From positions 186,001 through 250,000 of the forward strand of contig CAVWFB010000016.1 of assembly GCA_963754265.1 (NCBI GenBank): a DNA stretch of 64,000 nt. The letters run 5' to 3'. Below the pieces are notes generated by a model, which was not told the DNA's origin, did not search any database, and worked only from the letters and a program-made list of their open reading frames with translations. The DNA is from AC-32 sp963754265. GTDB lineage: Bacteria; Actinomycetota; Thermoleophilia; Gaiellales; Gaiellaceae. Made by a program: the position numbers and the translations under genes. The stretch's first letter is position 1. Every line of letters starts with the position of its first letter. Positions 57,855 to 64,000 of the stretch are shown in pieces.

Positions 57855-58228
57855 GCGTGTGCCTCCTTCTCGATGCGGCCGAGTATGCCGTTCACGAGCC
57901 TCCCCGCGTCCTCGGACGAGTAGCGCTTTGCCAGGGCGACCGCCTCGTTGATCGCCACCTCTACGGGCGTGTCGCGTTCGTCGAGCTCCAGGATCGCCAT
58001 GCGGAGGATATTGCGCTCGAGCGCGCCGAGACGGTCGGCCGTCCAGTCGTCCGAGGCTTCCGTGATGCGCCGGTCGAGCTCGTCGTGGTTCTCGACGACG
58101 GACTCCGCGACCGAGCGCGCATACGGGTCGACCTCGCCCTCGAAGAGGGACGCGAGCTCCTGTCCCGTCACGTCCCATTGGTAGAGGAGCACCAGCGCGG
58201 TTCGCCGAGCCGCCCGCCGCCCGGCCAC
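57851..58228 (-). CDS. nusB: Transcription antitermination factor NusB
   Basis: 125 aa, GTG start (TAGTG overlap with the Asp23 gene). All-helical: RRAARRTALVLLYQWDVTGQE near the N-terminus, DRRITEASDDWTADRLGALERNILRMAI (W-x-x-x-R-L-x-x-x-E-R-x-I-L-R hallmark) and PVEVAINEAVALAKRYSSEDAGRLVNGILG. Binds boxA with NusE in rRNA antitermination. Downstream of efp, as usual. Confidence 0.94.
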   Translation of the reverse strand: MAGRRAARRTALVLLYQWDVTGQELASLFEGEVDPYARSVAESVVENHDELDRRITEASDDWTADRLGALERNILRMAILELDERDTPVEVAINEAVALAKRYSSEDAGRLVNGILGRIEKEAHA

Positions 58229-58533
58229 TACGCGATCTCCGCGACCGTCACCTCGACGCGCTCGACGTCGAGGCCCGAGGTAGCAGCGACCGCATCCGCA
58301 ACCCGCTCTTGAACGGTCCGCGCGAGCTCCGGCACCGGCACGCCTTGCTCGATCGCGAGCTCGAACGACACCGAAGCGAGGCCCGCCCGATGGGCCACGT
58401 CGACGGAGCGTTTCGGCCGGCGTACCCGCGCGCCCTCGACGCTCTCAGCCGCGCGCACCACGACACGGTCGAGCGCGACTGCCGCGACCGTGATCGTCCC
58501 CTCCTGTCCGCTCAGGACGAGCGGCTCGGTCAC
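58228..58533 (-). CDS. Asp23/Gls24 family envelope stress protein
   Basis: 101 aa, GTG start overlapping the accC stop as GTGA. Short Asp23 domain: GQEGTITVAAVALDRVVVRAAESVEGARV, in which the G-x-I-x-[IV]-[AS]-x-x-V-[IV]-x-x-I-A-x-x-A-x-x-V-x-G-V pattern is kept, then SFELAIEQGVPVPELARTVQERVADAVAATSGLDVERVEVTVAEI read over two conserved segments. Gram-positive members link to membrane stress; its position between accC and nusB is typical. Confidence 0.88.
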   Translation of the reverse strand: MTEPLVLSGQEGTITVAAVALDRVVVRAAESVEGARVRRPKRSVDVAHRAGLASVSFELAIEQGVPVPELARTVQERVADAVAATSGLDVERVEVTVAEIA

Positions 58534-59888
58534 GACCCGGTGAGCGCCGGGAGCTGCGCGCCCGCCTCCGTCAGGTAGCCCGTCGAGTAGTGGCCGCTGG
58601 AGAACTCCTCGCTCCGGAGGACGTCCATCGCGAGCTCGCGCGTGGTCGGCACGCCTTCGACCTTGAGCTCACCCAGCGCCCGCAGTGCCCGGGCGATCGC
58701 CTCCGGCCGGGTCTCGTCCCAGACGATGAGCTTGCCGAGCAGCGAGTCGTAGTGGGGCGGCACCTCGGCCCCGTCCTCGATGTAGGTGTCCAGCCGCACC
58801 CCGGGCCCGAGCGGTGCTCGCAGTCGGGAGATCCGTCCCGGCGCCGGCGCGAAGTCGTGCGAGGGGTCCTCGGCGTTGATGCGGACCTCGAGCGCATGTC
58901 CCCGGCGCTCGGCCCGGCCGGTACGGGTGAGCGGCTCCCCGGCCGCGATCTTGAGCTGCTCGCGCACGAGATCGATCCCGGTAACCATCTCCGTGACCGG
59001 GTGCTCGACCTGGAGCCGGGCGTTCAGCTCGATGAAATAGAACGACCGGTTGGGGCCGAGGAGGAACTCGAAGGTGCCGGCGTTGCGGTAGCCGATCGTG
59101 CGGCAGGCACGCTCGGCAGCGGCCTCCATCGCCTCGCGCGTGTCGTCGTCGAGCGCCGGCGACGGCGACTCCTCGATCAGCTTCTGATGGCGCCGCTGGA
59201 TCGAGCACTCGCGCTCGCCGAGCGTCAGGACGCCGCCCTCACCGTCGGCGAGCACCTGGATCTCGACATGCCGCGCGGGCGCGATCGCCTTCTCCAGATA
59301 GAGGCTTCCGTCGCCGAAGGCCGCCTCCGCCTCGAGCGCCGCGGTGCTGTAGGCCGAGTCGAGCTCGTCGGGCCCGCGCACCAGGCGCATGCCCTTCCCG
59401 CCGCCGCCTGCCGTCGCCTTCAGCAGTACCGGGTAGCCGACGCCGTCCGCTGCCTCGCGGGCGTCGTCCAGGCCGGTCGCGCCCTCGGTCCCGGGAACGA
59501 GCGGAACCTCGGCCACCTTCAGCTCCGCCTTGGCCTGCACCTTGTCGCCCATGCGCGCCATCACGTCCGCGCCCGGGCCGACGAAGACGAGGTCGTTGTC
59601 CGCGCAGGCCTCGACGAAGGCCGGGTTCTCCGCCAGGAAGCCCCAGCCCGGGTGGACGGCCTCGCAGCCGGTCGTCGTCGCGGCGGCGACGAGCGACGGA
59701 ATTCGCAGGTAGCTCTCGCTCGCCTGGGGCGGCCCGATGCAGATCGCGCGGTCGGCGAGCCGGACGTGCATGGAGCGCTCATCCGCGGTCGAGTAGACGG
59801 CCACTGCCTCGATGTCGCTCTCGTGCAACGCGCGGATGACGCGCACCGCGACCTCTCCCCGGTTGGCGACGAGAACGCGCCTGAACAT
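58530..59888 (-). CDS. accC: Biotin carboxylase subunit of acetyl-CoA (or acyl-CoA) carboxylase
   Basis: 452 aa from ATG 59888. ATP-grasp enzyme carboxylating biotin on BCCP: MFRRVLVANRGEVAVRVIRAL, HPGWGFLAENPAF, glycine loop ATAGGGGKGMRLV, ECSIQRRHQKLIEESPSPAL, FIELNARLQVEHPVTE (catalytic Glu/Asn/Arg) and EVRINAEDP. It stops at about 450 aa with no attached BCCP, so it relies on the BCCP domain of the gene immediately upstream (2-nt gap). Confidence 0.95.
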   Translation of the reverse strand: MFRRVLVANRGEVAVRVIRALHESDIEAVAVYSTADERSMHVRLADRAICIGPPQASESYLRIPSLVAAATTTGCEAVHPGWGFLAENPAFVEACADNDLVFVGPGADVMARMGDKVQAKAELKVAEVPLVPGTEGATGLDDAREAADGVGYPVLLKATAGGGGKGMRLVRGPDELDSAYSTAALEAEAAFGDGSLYLEKAIAPARHVEIQVLADGEGGVLTLGERECSIQRRHQKLIEESPSPALDDDTREAMEAAAERACRTIGYRNAGTFEFLLGPNRSFYFIELNARLQVEHPVTEMVTGIDLVREQLKIAAGEPLTRTGRAERRGHALEVRINAEDPSHDFAPAPGRISRLRAPLGPGVRLDTYIEDGAEVPPHYDSLLGKLIVWDETRPEAIARALRALGELKVEGVPTTRELAMDVLRSEEFSSGHYSTGYLTEAGAQLPALTGS

Positions 59889-59890
59889 GC

Positions 59891-61702
59891 CTAGAAGGCG
59901 TCGAGCGGCGGTGACCCGACCGGCTCGAGCTCGAACAGCAACTGGCCGAACTCGACGGGCTCCGCATTGCCGACGTGGATCGCACGCACGATGCCGGCGC
60001 TGTCCGCCTTGATCTCGTTCATCAGCTTCATGGCCTCCAGGATGCAGAGCGTCTGACCCGCGGCAACCGTCTCGCCCTCCTCGACGAAAGGCGGAGCGCC
60101 CGGCTGGGAAGCGCGGTAGAAGACCCCGACCATCGGCGCCTCGACCCGGACGACGCCGTCGGCCTCCGGGACGGGCATCGGCTCCCCTTCGGATGCATCG
60201 AGCTGAGGCACGGCAGCGGCGAGCTGCGGCTCGAGCTGCTCGGGTGTCCGCCGCACCGAGACCCGCATCCCCGACTCCTCGATCGTGACCTCGCCGACGC
60301 CCGACTCCTGGACGATCCGCACGATCTCCCGGATCCGCTCGGCGCGCGCCTGGTCGACACCGCCCGCGGCCAGCGTCTCGTCGCCGCCCGCCCGGCCGCG
60401 GATCGACTCCAGCAGCGGCTCGGCCTCCTCGCCGAAGAGCGCGAGCAGGAGCAGTTCCTCCTCGCTCGAGGCAAGTCCCTGCGCCTCGGCCTTGATCGTG
60501 TCCAGCTCGGCCGGCGGCTCCTCCTCGGGAGCGCCCTCGGTGACGAGCCCCACCGCGCGCTTGACGGCGGCGTCGATCGGTCCCGGAGGACTCCCGTAGC
60601 GACCCTCGAGGAGCGCCTGGAGCTCGTCCACGACGGTCTGGTAGCGGGCGGCCGAGAGGACGTGCATGAGCGCCTGCGAGCCGAGGATCTGGCCGATCGG
60701 CGCCGCGAGCGGCGGCCAGCCGACCTCCTCCCGGATCCGAGCCAGCTCCGCGAGCACCTCGTCGAGCCTGTCTCCCGCAGCCAACGCGCGCAGGTGCGAG
60801 TCGAGGGCGGCCACGAGACCCGGCGGCACCCGATGCTCGGCGGCGCGCACCGCGATTCGGGGAGCGAGCGGCGTGACCGGCTCGTCGCCGAGGTGCTCGT
60901 CGACCAGATCGGAGGCCCGCCAGACCGCGTCGACGTCGACGCCCGTGTCCAGTCCCAGCCCGGCCAGCGCCGACGCCATCGCCTCCCCCGAGACCCGGTA
61001 CACCGTGAGCGCGACCGGGTAGACGGCGCAGGCGATCAGATCTGCGCCGCCGCGGGCGGCCTCGAGCGCGGACGCCATCGCATTCCCTCCGGCCCCCTGG
61101 CAGTAGAGCCCCACCGGCAGCCCGCTGGTCTCGGCAAGCGTCGCTGAGAGCTCCTGGGCGCGGTGCGGCTGAAGCGCGCCCGAAGGATCGTGCAGCAGCA
61201 CGCGCGAGGCACCCAACTCCGGCAGCTTGCGCGCCTGCTCGACCAGGGCCTCGGTCTCGCCCGTGTAGCCGGAGCCGTAGACCAGCCCGGCGTCGAACTC
61301 CTTGCCCGCATCGGTAATCGCCTCGCCCGCCTCGCGGAGGTTCTCCACGTCGTTGAGCGGGTCGTGGAGCCTGAAGACCTCGATCCCGCTCTCCGCGGCG
61401 GACGCGACAAAGCGGCGGACAAAGTCGCCTCCGACGGGCCGCGAGCCGACGAGGAAGCGTCCGCGCAGCGCCATCGCGAGCGGTGTCTTCGTGCGCTCGT
61501 TCAGCGCACGAATCCGCTCCCATGGGCTCTCGACGCCGCGGCGGACGGCGGTGTCGAAGACCCCGCCTCCCGAGACTTCGAGGTACGCGAATCCGGCTTC
61601 GTCGAGGACCTCGGCGAGCCGGAGCAGATCGGCGGTCGGCATCCGCCCGGCAAGCGGCTCCTGGCCGAGCAGGCGGATCGTCGTGTCGACGAGCACGGGC
61701 AC
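59891..61702 (-). CDS. Carboxyltransferase-like (PYC/OadA type) domain fused to a BCCP domain
   Basis: 603 aa, GTG start. Residues 1-~430 align with the TIM-barrel and helical domains of pyruvate carboxylase B/oxaloacetate decarboxylase alpha. Residues ~450-603 look like AccB: RIREIVRIVQESGVGEVTIEE, a linker, and the biotinyl domain with EAMKLMNEIKA. The barrel lacks its metal ligands: DTTxRDxHQS is DTTIRLLGQE (Asp to Leu11), the carbamylated Lys is His171 in LLHDPSG, and HxH is Tyr200-Cys-Gln202. So the barrel is probably not a carboxyltransferase and the protein may serve mainly as BCCP for AccC. TAGGCT lies 6 nt before the GTG. Confidence 0.82.
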   Translation of the reverse strand: MPVLVDTTIRLLGQEPLAGRMPTADLLRLAEVLDEAGFAYLEVSGGGVFDTAVRRGVESPWERIRALNERTKTPLAMALRGRFLVGSRPVGGDFVRRFVASAAESGIEVFRLHDPLNDVENLREAGEAITDAGKEFDAGLVYGSGYTGETEALVEQARKLPELGASRVLLHDPSGALQPHRAQELSATLAETSGLPVGLYCQGAGGNAMASALEAARGGADLIACAVYPVALTVYRVSGEAMASALAGLGLDTGVDVDAVWRASDLVDEHLGDEPVTPLAPRIAVRAAEHRVPPGLVAALDSHLRALAAGDRLDEVLAELARIREEVGWPPLAAPIGQILGSQALMHVLSAARYQTVVDELQALLEGRYGSPPGPIDAAVKRAVGLVTEGAPEEEPPAELDTIKAEAQGLASSEEELLLLALFGEEAEPLLESIRGRAGGDETLAAGGVDQARAERIREIVRIVQESGVGEVTIEESGMRVSVRRTPEQLEPQLAAAVPQLDASEGEPMPVPEADGVVRVEAPMVGVFYRASQPGAPPFVEEGETVAAGQTLCILEAMKLMNEIKADSAGIVRAIHVGNAEPVEFGQLLFELEPVGSPPLDAF

Positions 61703-61708
61703 GCGGGG

Positions 61709-61714
61709 AGCCTA
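61709..61714 (-). promoter_or_regulatory. -10 of the CT-like/BCCP-accC unit
   Basis: TAGGCT on the minus strand, 6 nt before the GTG at 61702, within the 18-nt gap after efp; a possible internal promoter. Confidence 0.4.
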
Positions 61715-61720
61715 GCGCTG

Positions 61721-62287
61721 CTACGCGCGCGAGATGTAGCGGCCTTCGCGGGGGTCGACCTTGATCCGGTCGCCCACGTTCACGAACAGCGGAACCTGCA
61801 CGACGGCGCCGGTCTGAAGCGTTGCCGGCTTGGTCACGTTCGAGACGGTGTCGCCGCGGACCCCCGGCTCCGTCTCGGCCACCGCGACCTCGACCGATCC
61901 CGGCATCTGCACGCCGGCCGGCTTCCCGTCGACCCAGAGCATCTGCACCGAGCTCGACGGCTCCAGGTAGGGCAGTGCGTCCGAGACCGAGTCGTGCGTC
62001 AGCGAGAACTGCTCATAGGTCTCCGTGTCCATGAACACGACCTCGTCACCGGCGTCGTAGAGGTACTGCACCTCCTTGACCTCCGTGTGCACGCGCGGGA
62101 ACTTCTCGCCGGCTCGGAACGTCTTGTCGACCACCGCGCCCGAGTCGAGGTTGCGCAGACGCGAGCGCACGAAGGCCCCGCCCTTGCCGGGCTTGACGTG
62201 CTGGAACTCGAGAATGCGCCACACCGAGCCCTCGAGCTGGATGTGCATTCCGTTCCGGAACTGGTTGGTGCCGACCATCTCCGCCAC
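61721..62287 (-). CDS. efp: Translation elongation factor P
   Basis: 188 aa from GTG 62287; ATG 62278 is an alternative. Three OB-like domains; domain I tip loop HVKPGKGGAFVR carries Lys35, the position modified in other bacteria, domain III ends VGDRIKVDPREGRYISRA, a typical EF-P terminus. It relieves ribosome stalling at polyproline. I see no epmA/ymfI-type modification gene in the window. A TAGACT hexamer 9 nt upstream, using the pepP stop codon, may give it its own transcript. Confidence 0.96.
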   Translation of the reverse strand: MAEMVGTNQFRNGMHIQLEGSVWRILEFQHVKPGKGGAFVRSRLRNLDSGAVVDKTFRAGEKFPRVHTEVKEVQYLYDAGDEVVFMDTETYEQFSLTHDSVSDALPYLEPSSSVQMLWVDGKPAGVQMPGSVEVAVAETEPGVRGDTVSNVTKPATLQTGAVVQVPLFVNVGDRIKVDPREGRYISRA

Positions 62288-62296
62288 GGGCGGCGG

Positions 62297-62302
62297 AGTC
62301 TA
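62297..62302 (-). promoter_or_regulatory. -10 of efp overlapping the pepP stop codon
   Basis: TAGACT on the minus strand; its TAG is the stop codon of the peptidase gene, and it lies 9 nt before the efp GTG. Confidence 0.4.
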
Positions 62303-63334
62303 GTCGACGCTCATCAGGTCCTTCGTGAAGCCGGTCGTGATCTCTGCACCGTCCTCGCCGACGATCACGAGATCCTCGATCCGGATGCCGCCGAGCCCTT
62401 CGAGATAGATCCCCGGCTCGACCGTGACGACGTTCGCGGCGGCGAGGGTGTCGCTCGACTCCTTCGCCAGCCTGGGCGCCTCGTGCACGTCGAGGCCCAC
62501 GCCGTGCCCCAGCCCGTGGCCGAACGCCTCGCCGAAGCCGGCTTCGTCGATCACCCGGCGGGCTGCACCGTCCACCGCCACGCCGGTCGCCCCGGCACGG
62601 ACCGCGTCGAGCCCGGCGAGCTGGGCCTCGAGGCATACCGCATAGGCCTTCTGCAGCCGCTCCGGGAGCGAGCCCGTGGAGAACGTGCGCGTGCAGTCGG
62701 AGCAGTAGCCGTCCAGCCTCACGCCCGCGTCGACCACGATCGTCTCTCCGGCGCCGACCTTCCGGTCGCTAGGGCGCGCGTGCGGCCGGGCGCTGTTCGG
62801 GCCCGACGCGACGATCGTCTCGAAGGCGGGCGCCTCTGCTCCGAGCTCGTGGAAGAGCTCGTCCAGGCGCCACGCGAGCTCGCGCTCCGTGCGTCCGGCG
62901 AAGCGCTCCTCGGCAAAACGCGCGTATGCCTCGCTCGTCAGCGCCGCGGCCCTGCGAACGGCCTCGAGCTCCGCGTCGTCCTTGACCGCCCGCAGCTCCT
63001 CGACGAGACCGCGGCGAGGCACGAGCTCGACGCCGCCGCCCGAGAGCGTCTCCCAGCGGCCGTAGGTCAGGTCCTCGGCCTCGAAGCCGATTCGGCCTTC
63101 CAGCAACTCGCCGAGCGCCGCGTAGAGGGACCGCTTCGTCTCGACGAACTCCACTCCCTCGACCGCGCGGCCGAGCTCCGCGTAGCGGAAGTCGCTGAAG
63201 AGCCGTACTTGGTCGGGCTCGACCACGAGCGCCGCGTTCGAGCTCTCGAAGCCGACGAGGTAGCGGACGTTGACGAGATTCGAGACGAGCAACGGCTCTT
63301 CCAGGCTCGCCTGGAGGCGCTCGACGCGGGTCAT
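62300..63334 (-). CDS. Xaa-Pro aminopeptidase (M24)
   Basis: 344 aa, ATG start. N-terminal creatinase-like domain (NVRYLVGFESSNAALVV) and pita-bread catalytic domain with metal ligands in VVDAGVRLDGYCSDCTRTF (two Asp), GHGLGHGVGLDVHE (His), VTVEPGIYLEG and GGIRIEDLVIV (two Glu). Cleaves Xaa-Pro bonds. The position aroQ-pepP-efp is a classical arrangement in Gram-positives. The start overlaps the aroQ stop by 4 nt. Confidence 0.93.
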   Translation of the reverse strand: MTRVERLQASLEEPLLVSNLVNVRYLVGFESSNAALVVEPDQVRLFSDFRYAELGRAVEGVEFVETKRSLYAALGELLEGRIGFEAEDLTYGRWETLSGGGVELVPRRGLVEELRAVKDDAELEAVRRAAALTSEAYARFAEERFAGRTERELAWRLDELFHELGAEAPAFETIVASGPNSARPHARPSDRKVGAGETIVVDAGVRLDGYCSDCTRTFSTGSLPERLQKAYAVCLEAQLAGLDAVRAGATGVAVDGAARRVIDEAGFGEAFGHGLGHGVGLDVHEAPRLAKESSDTLAAANVVTVEPGIYLEGLGGIRIEDLVIVGEDGAEITTGFTKDLMSVD

Positions 63335-63762
63335 GCCGGCTGCTCCGCCAGGAACTCCAAGGCCTCACGGTATCCCTCAGGGCCTTTGCCGACGATGCGG
63401 CACGCCGCGACGTCGGCGATCACCGAGTGGCGGCGCCAGTCCTCGCGTTCGTCGATGTTCGAGAGGTGCACCTCCACCACCGGCGCCTCGAACAGCTCGA
63501 GCGCGTCGCGGATCGCGTAGCTGTAGTGCGTCCACGCCCCCGGGTTGACGACCACACCGCCTGCCCAGTCGAACGCGTCGTGGCACCAGCCGACGTACTC
63601 GCCCTCGCTGTTGGTCTGACGGCACTCGGCCTGAAGCTGGAGCTCGAGCGCCCAGTTGTAGATGCGCGTCTCGAGCTGGTTCAGACTGATCCCGCCGTAC
63701 AGCTCCGGATCGCGCCGGTGGAGCACGTCGAGGTTGACGCCGTTCAGGACTGCCACGCGCAC
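63331..63762 (-). CDS. aroQ: Type II 3-dehydroquinate dehydratase
   Basis: 143 aa from GTG 63762. Dodecameric flavodoxin-like enzyme of the shikimate pathway: VLNGVNLDVLHRRDPELYGG (with the active-site lid Arg and Tyr), NSEGEYVGW, VVNPGAWTHYSYAIRDAL, VVEVHLSNIDERE with catalytic His. GAWTH and HLSN are diagnostic; NSEGEYVGWCHDA keeps the catalytic Glu. The upstream aroB supplies its substrate. Confidence 0.95.
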   Translation of the reverse strand: MRVAVLNGVNLDVLHRRDPELYGGISLNQLETRIYNWALELQLQAECRQTNSEGEYVGWCHDAFDWAGGVVVNPGAWTHYSYAIRDALELFEAPVVEVHLSNIDEREDWRRHSVIADVAACRIVGKGPEGYREALEFLAEQPA

Positions 63763-63768
63763 GCGGTG

Positions 63769-63774
63769 ACTCTA
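63769..63774 (-). promoter_or_regulatory. -10 of aroQ overlapping the aroB stop codon
   Basis: TAGAGT on the minus strand; its TAG is the aroB stop, and it lies 6 nt before the aroQ GTG. Second case in the window of a stop codon inside a -10 hexamer. Confidence 0.4.
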
Positions 63775-64000
63775 GTCGGCGATCAACTCGTCGAGAGCGG
63801 CGCGGACGCGCTCGGGCGGCAGCTCGACGCCCGTGATCGGCTTCCCCGGTGCCTCGAGCAGGACGAGCCTAGGGTGTCCGTCACGGGCCTTCTTGTCACG
63901 CGCAAGCGCTGCCCAGGCAGCTTCGCGGTCGACGCGGGCGGGCTGTGGCGAGAGCACCTCCTCGACCGTCGTGGTCTCGAGGCCGGACAGGCGCAGAGCC
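63772..64000 (-). CDS. aroB: 3-dehydroquinate synthase, C-terminal end (runs off the window)
   Basis: Only the last 75 codons are present. The segment RVDREAAWAALARDKKARDG, with the D-K-K motif, followed by RLVLLEAPGKPITG matches the C-terminal helix and strand of 3-dehydroquinate synthase (typically DKK-x-x-x-G-x-x-R-x-V-L). Together with aroQ 9 nt downstream the assignment is firm although the NAD- and zinc-binding parts lie outside the window. Confidence 0.85.
   Translation of the reverse strand, partial: ALRLSGLETTTVEEVLSPQPARVDREAAWAALARDKKARDGHPRLVLLEAPGKPITGVELPPERVRAALDELIAD

Overview
The window is 64 kb of very GC-rich, gene-dense bacterial chromosome. It most likely comes from an actinobacterium of the Thermoleophilia (Gaiella/Solirubrobacter) type. 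Evidence for this includes the gene order tlyA-nadK-recN-steA-steB-pyrG, the sepF-YggT-DivIVA block, an actinobacterial imuB/DUF6504/dnaE2 mutasome set and a MurA with Asp in place of the catalytic Cys. The species assignment is inference. I see no rRNA, tRNA, CRISPR array, insertion sequence or prophage.

Layout: 1-4.2 kb (minus) is a translation/envelope operon, rpsB-tsf-pyrH-frr-uppS-cdsA, with a divergent diguanylate cyclase. 5.3-15.1 kb (minus) carries murA, a HisB-like pseudoenzyme, ridA, a DHH-CBS-CCA polymerase fusion, pgeF, yggS, sepF, YggT, DivIVA, DUF167, DksA-like, lspA and rluD. 15-29 kb mixes short convergent and divergent units: HD protein, aminotransferase, EEP nuclease, GH15, dnaE2, bicupin, DUF6504, imuB behind two LexA-type boxes, comB, rhomboid protease, a frameshifted RTX protein and a lipoprotein. 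29-39 kb has ppdK with its regulator (PPSR), an mhqO/mhqD-like quinone-stress pair, a methyltransferase, and glyQ-glyS. 39-48 kb has recO, glutaredoxin, mutM, deoB-deoA, ald, an operon M20 peptidase-DUF3866-AKR with two frameshifts, and a PAS protein. 48-64 kb (minus) is one long run: aroB-aroQ-pepP-efp, a carboxyltransferase-like/BCCP fusion, accC, asp23, nusB, an XseB-like protein, a prenyl synthase, tlyA, nadK, recN, steA, an SRPBCC protein, steB, a GT2/MraY-like fusion and pyrG.

Expression signals: genes inside operons commonly overlap by ATGA, GTGA, TGATG or TAGTG. Unit-leading genes very often have a TANNNT hexamer only 6-9 nt before the start codon and no Shine-Dalgarno, which points to widespread leaderless transcription. 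At four divergent gene pairs the two -10 hexamers overlap on opposite strands. Four convergent pairs terminate on one shared CTAG (a fifth would if a frameshift is repaired).

Most notable: (1) a family of intergenic elements with a -35/17 nt/-10 promoter and, in three copies, a conserved predicted transcript beginning GGGGAGGAGG (12.8, 44.7, 52.3 kb; a promoter relative at 36.0 kb), a candidate undescribed small-RNA family; (2) two apparent pseudoenzymes, a HisB homologue and a pyruvate-carboxylase-type carboxyltransferase domain fused to BCCP, both lacking metal ligands; (3) a GT2 glycosyltransferase fused to a MraY/WecA-like membrane domain inside the ste/pyrG division cluster; (4) an SOS-controlled mutasome locus with a 60-bp tandem repeat. 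Three one-base frameshifts (RTX, AKR, DUF3866) may be assembly errors or true decay.
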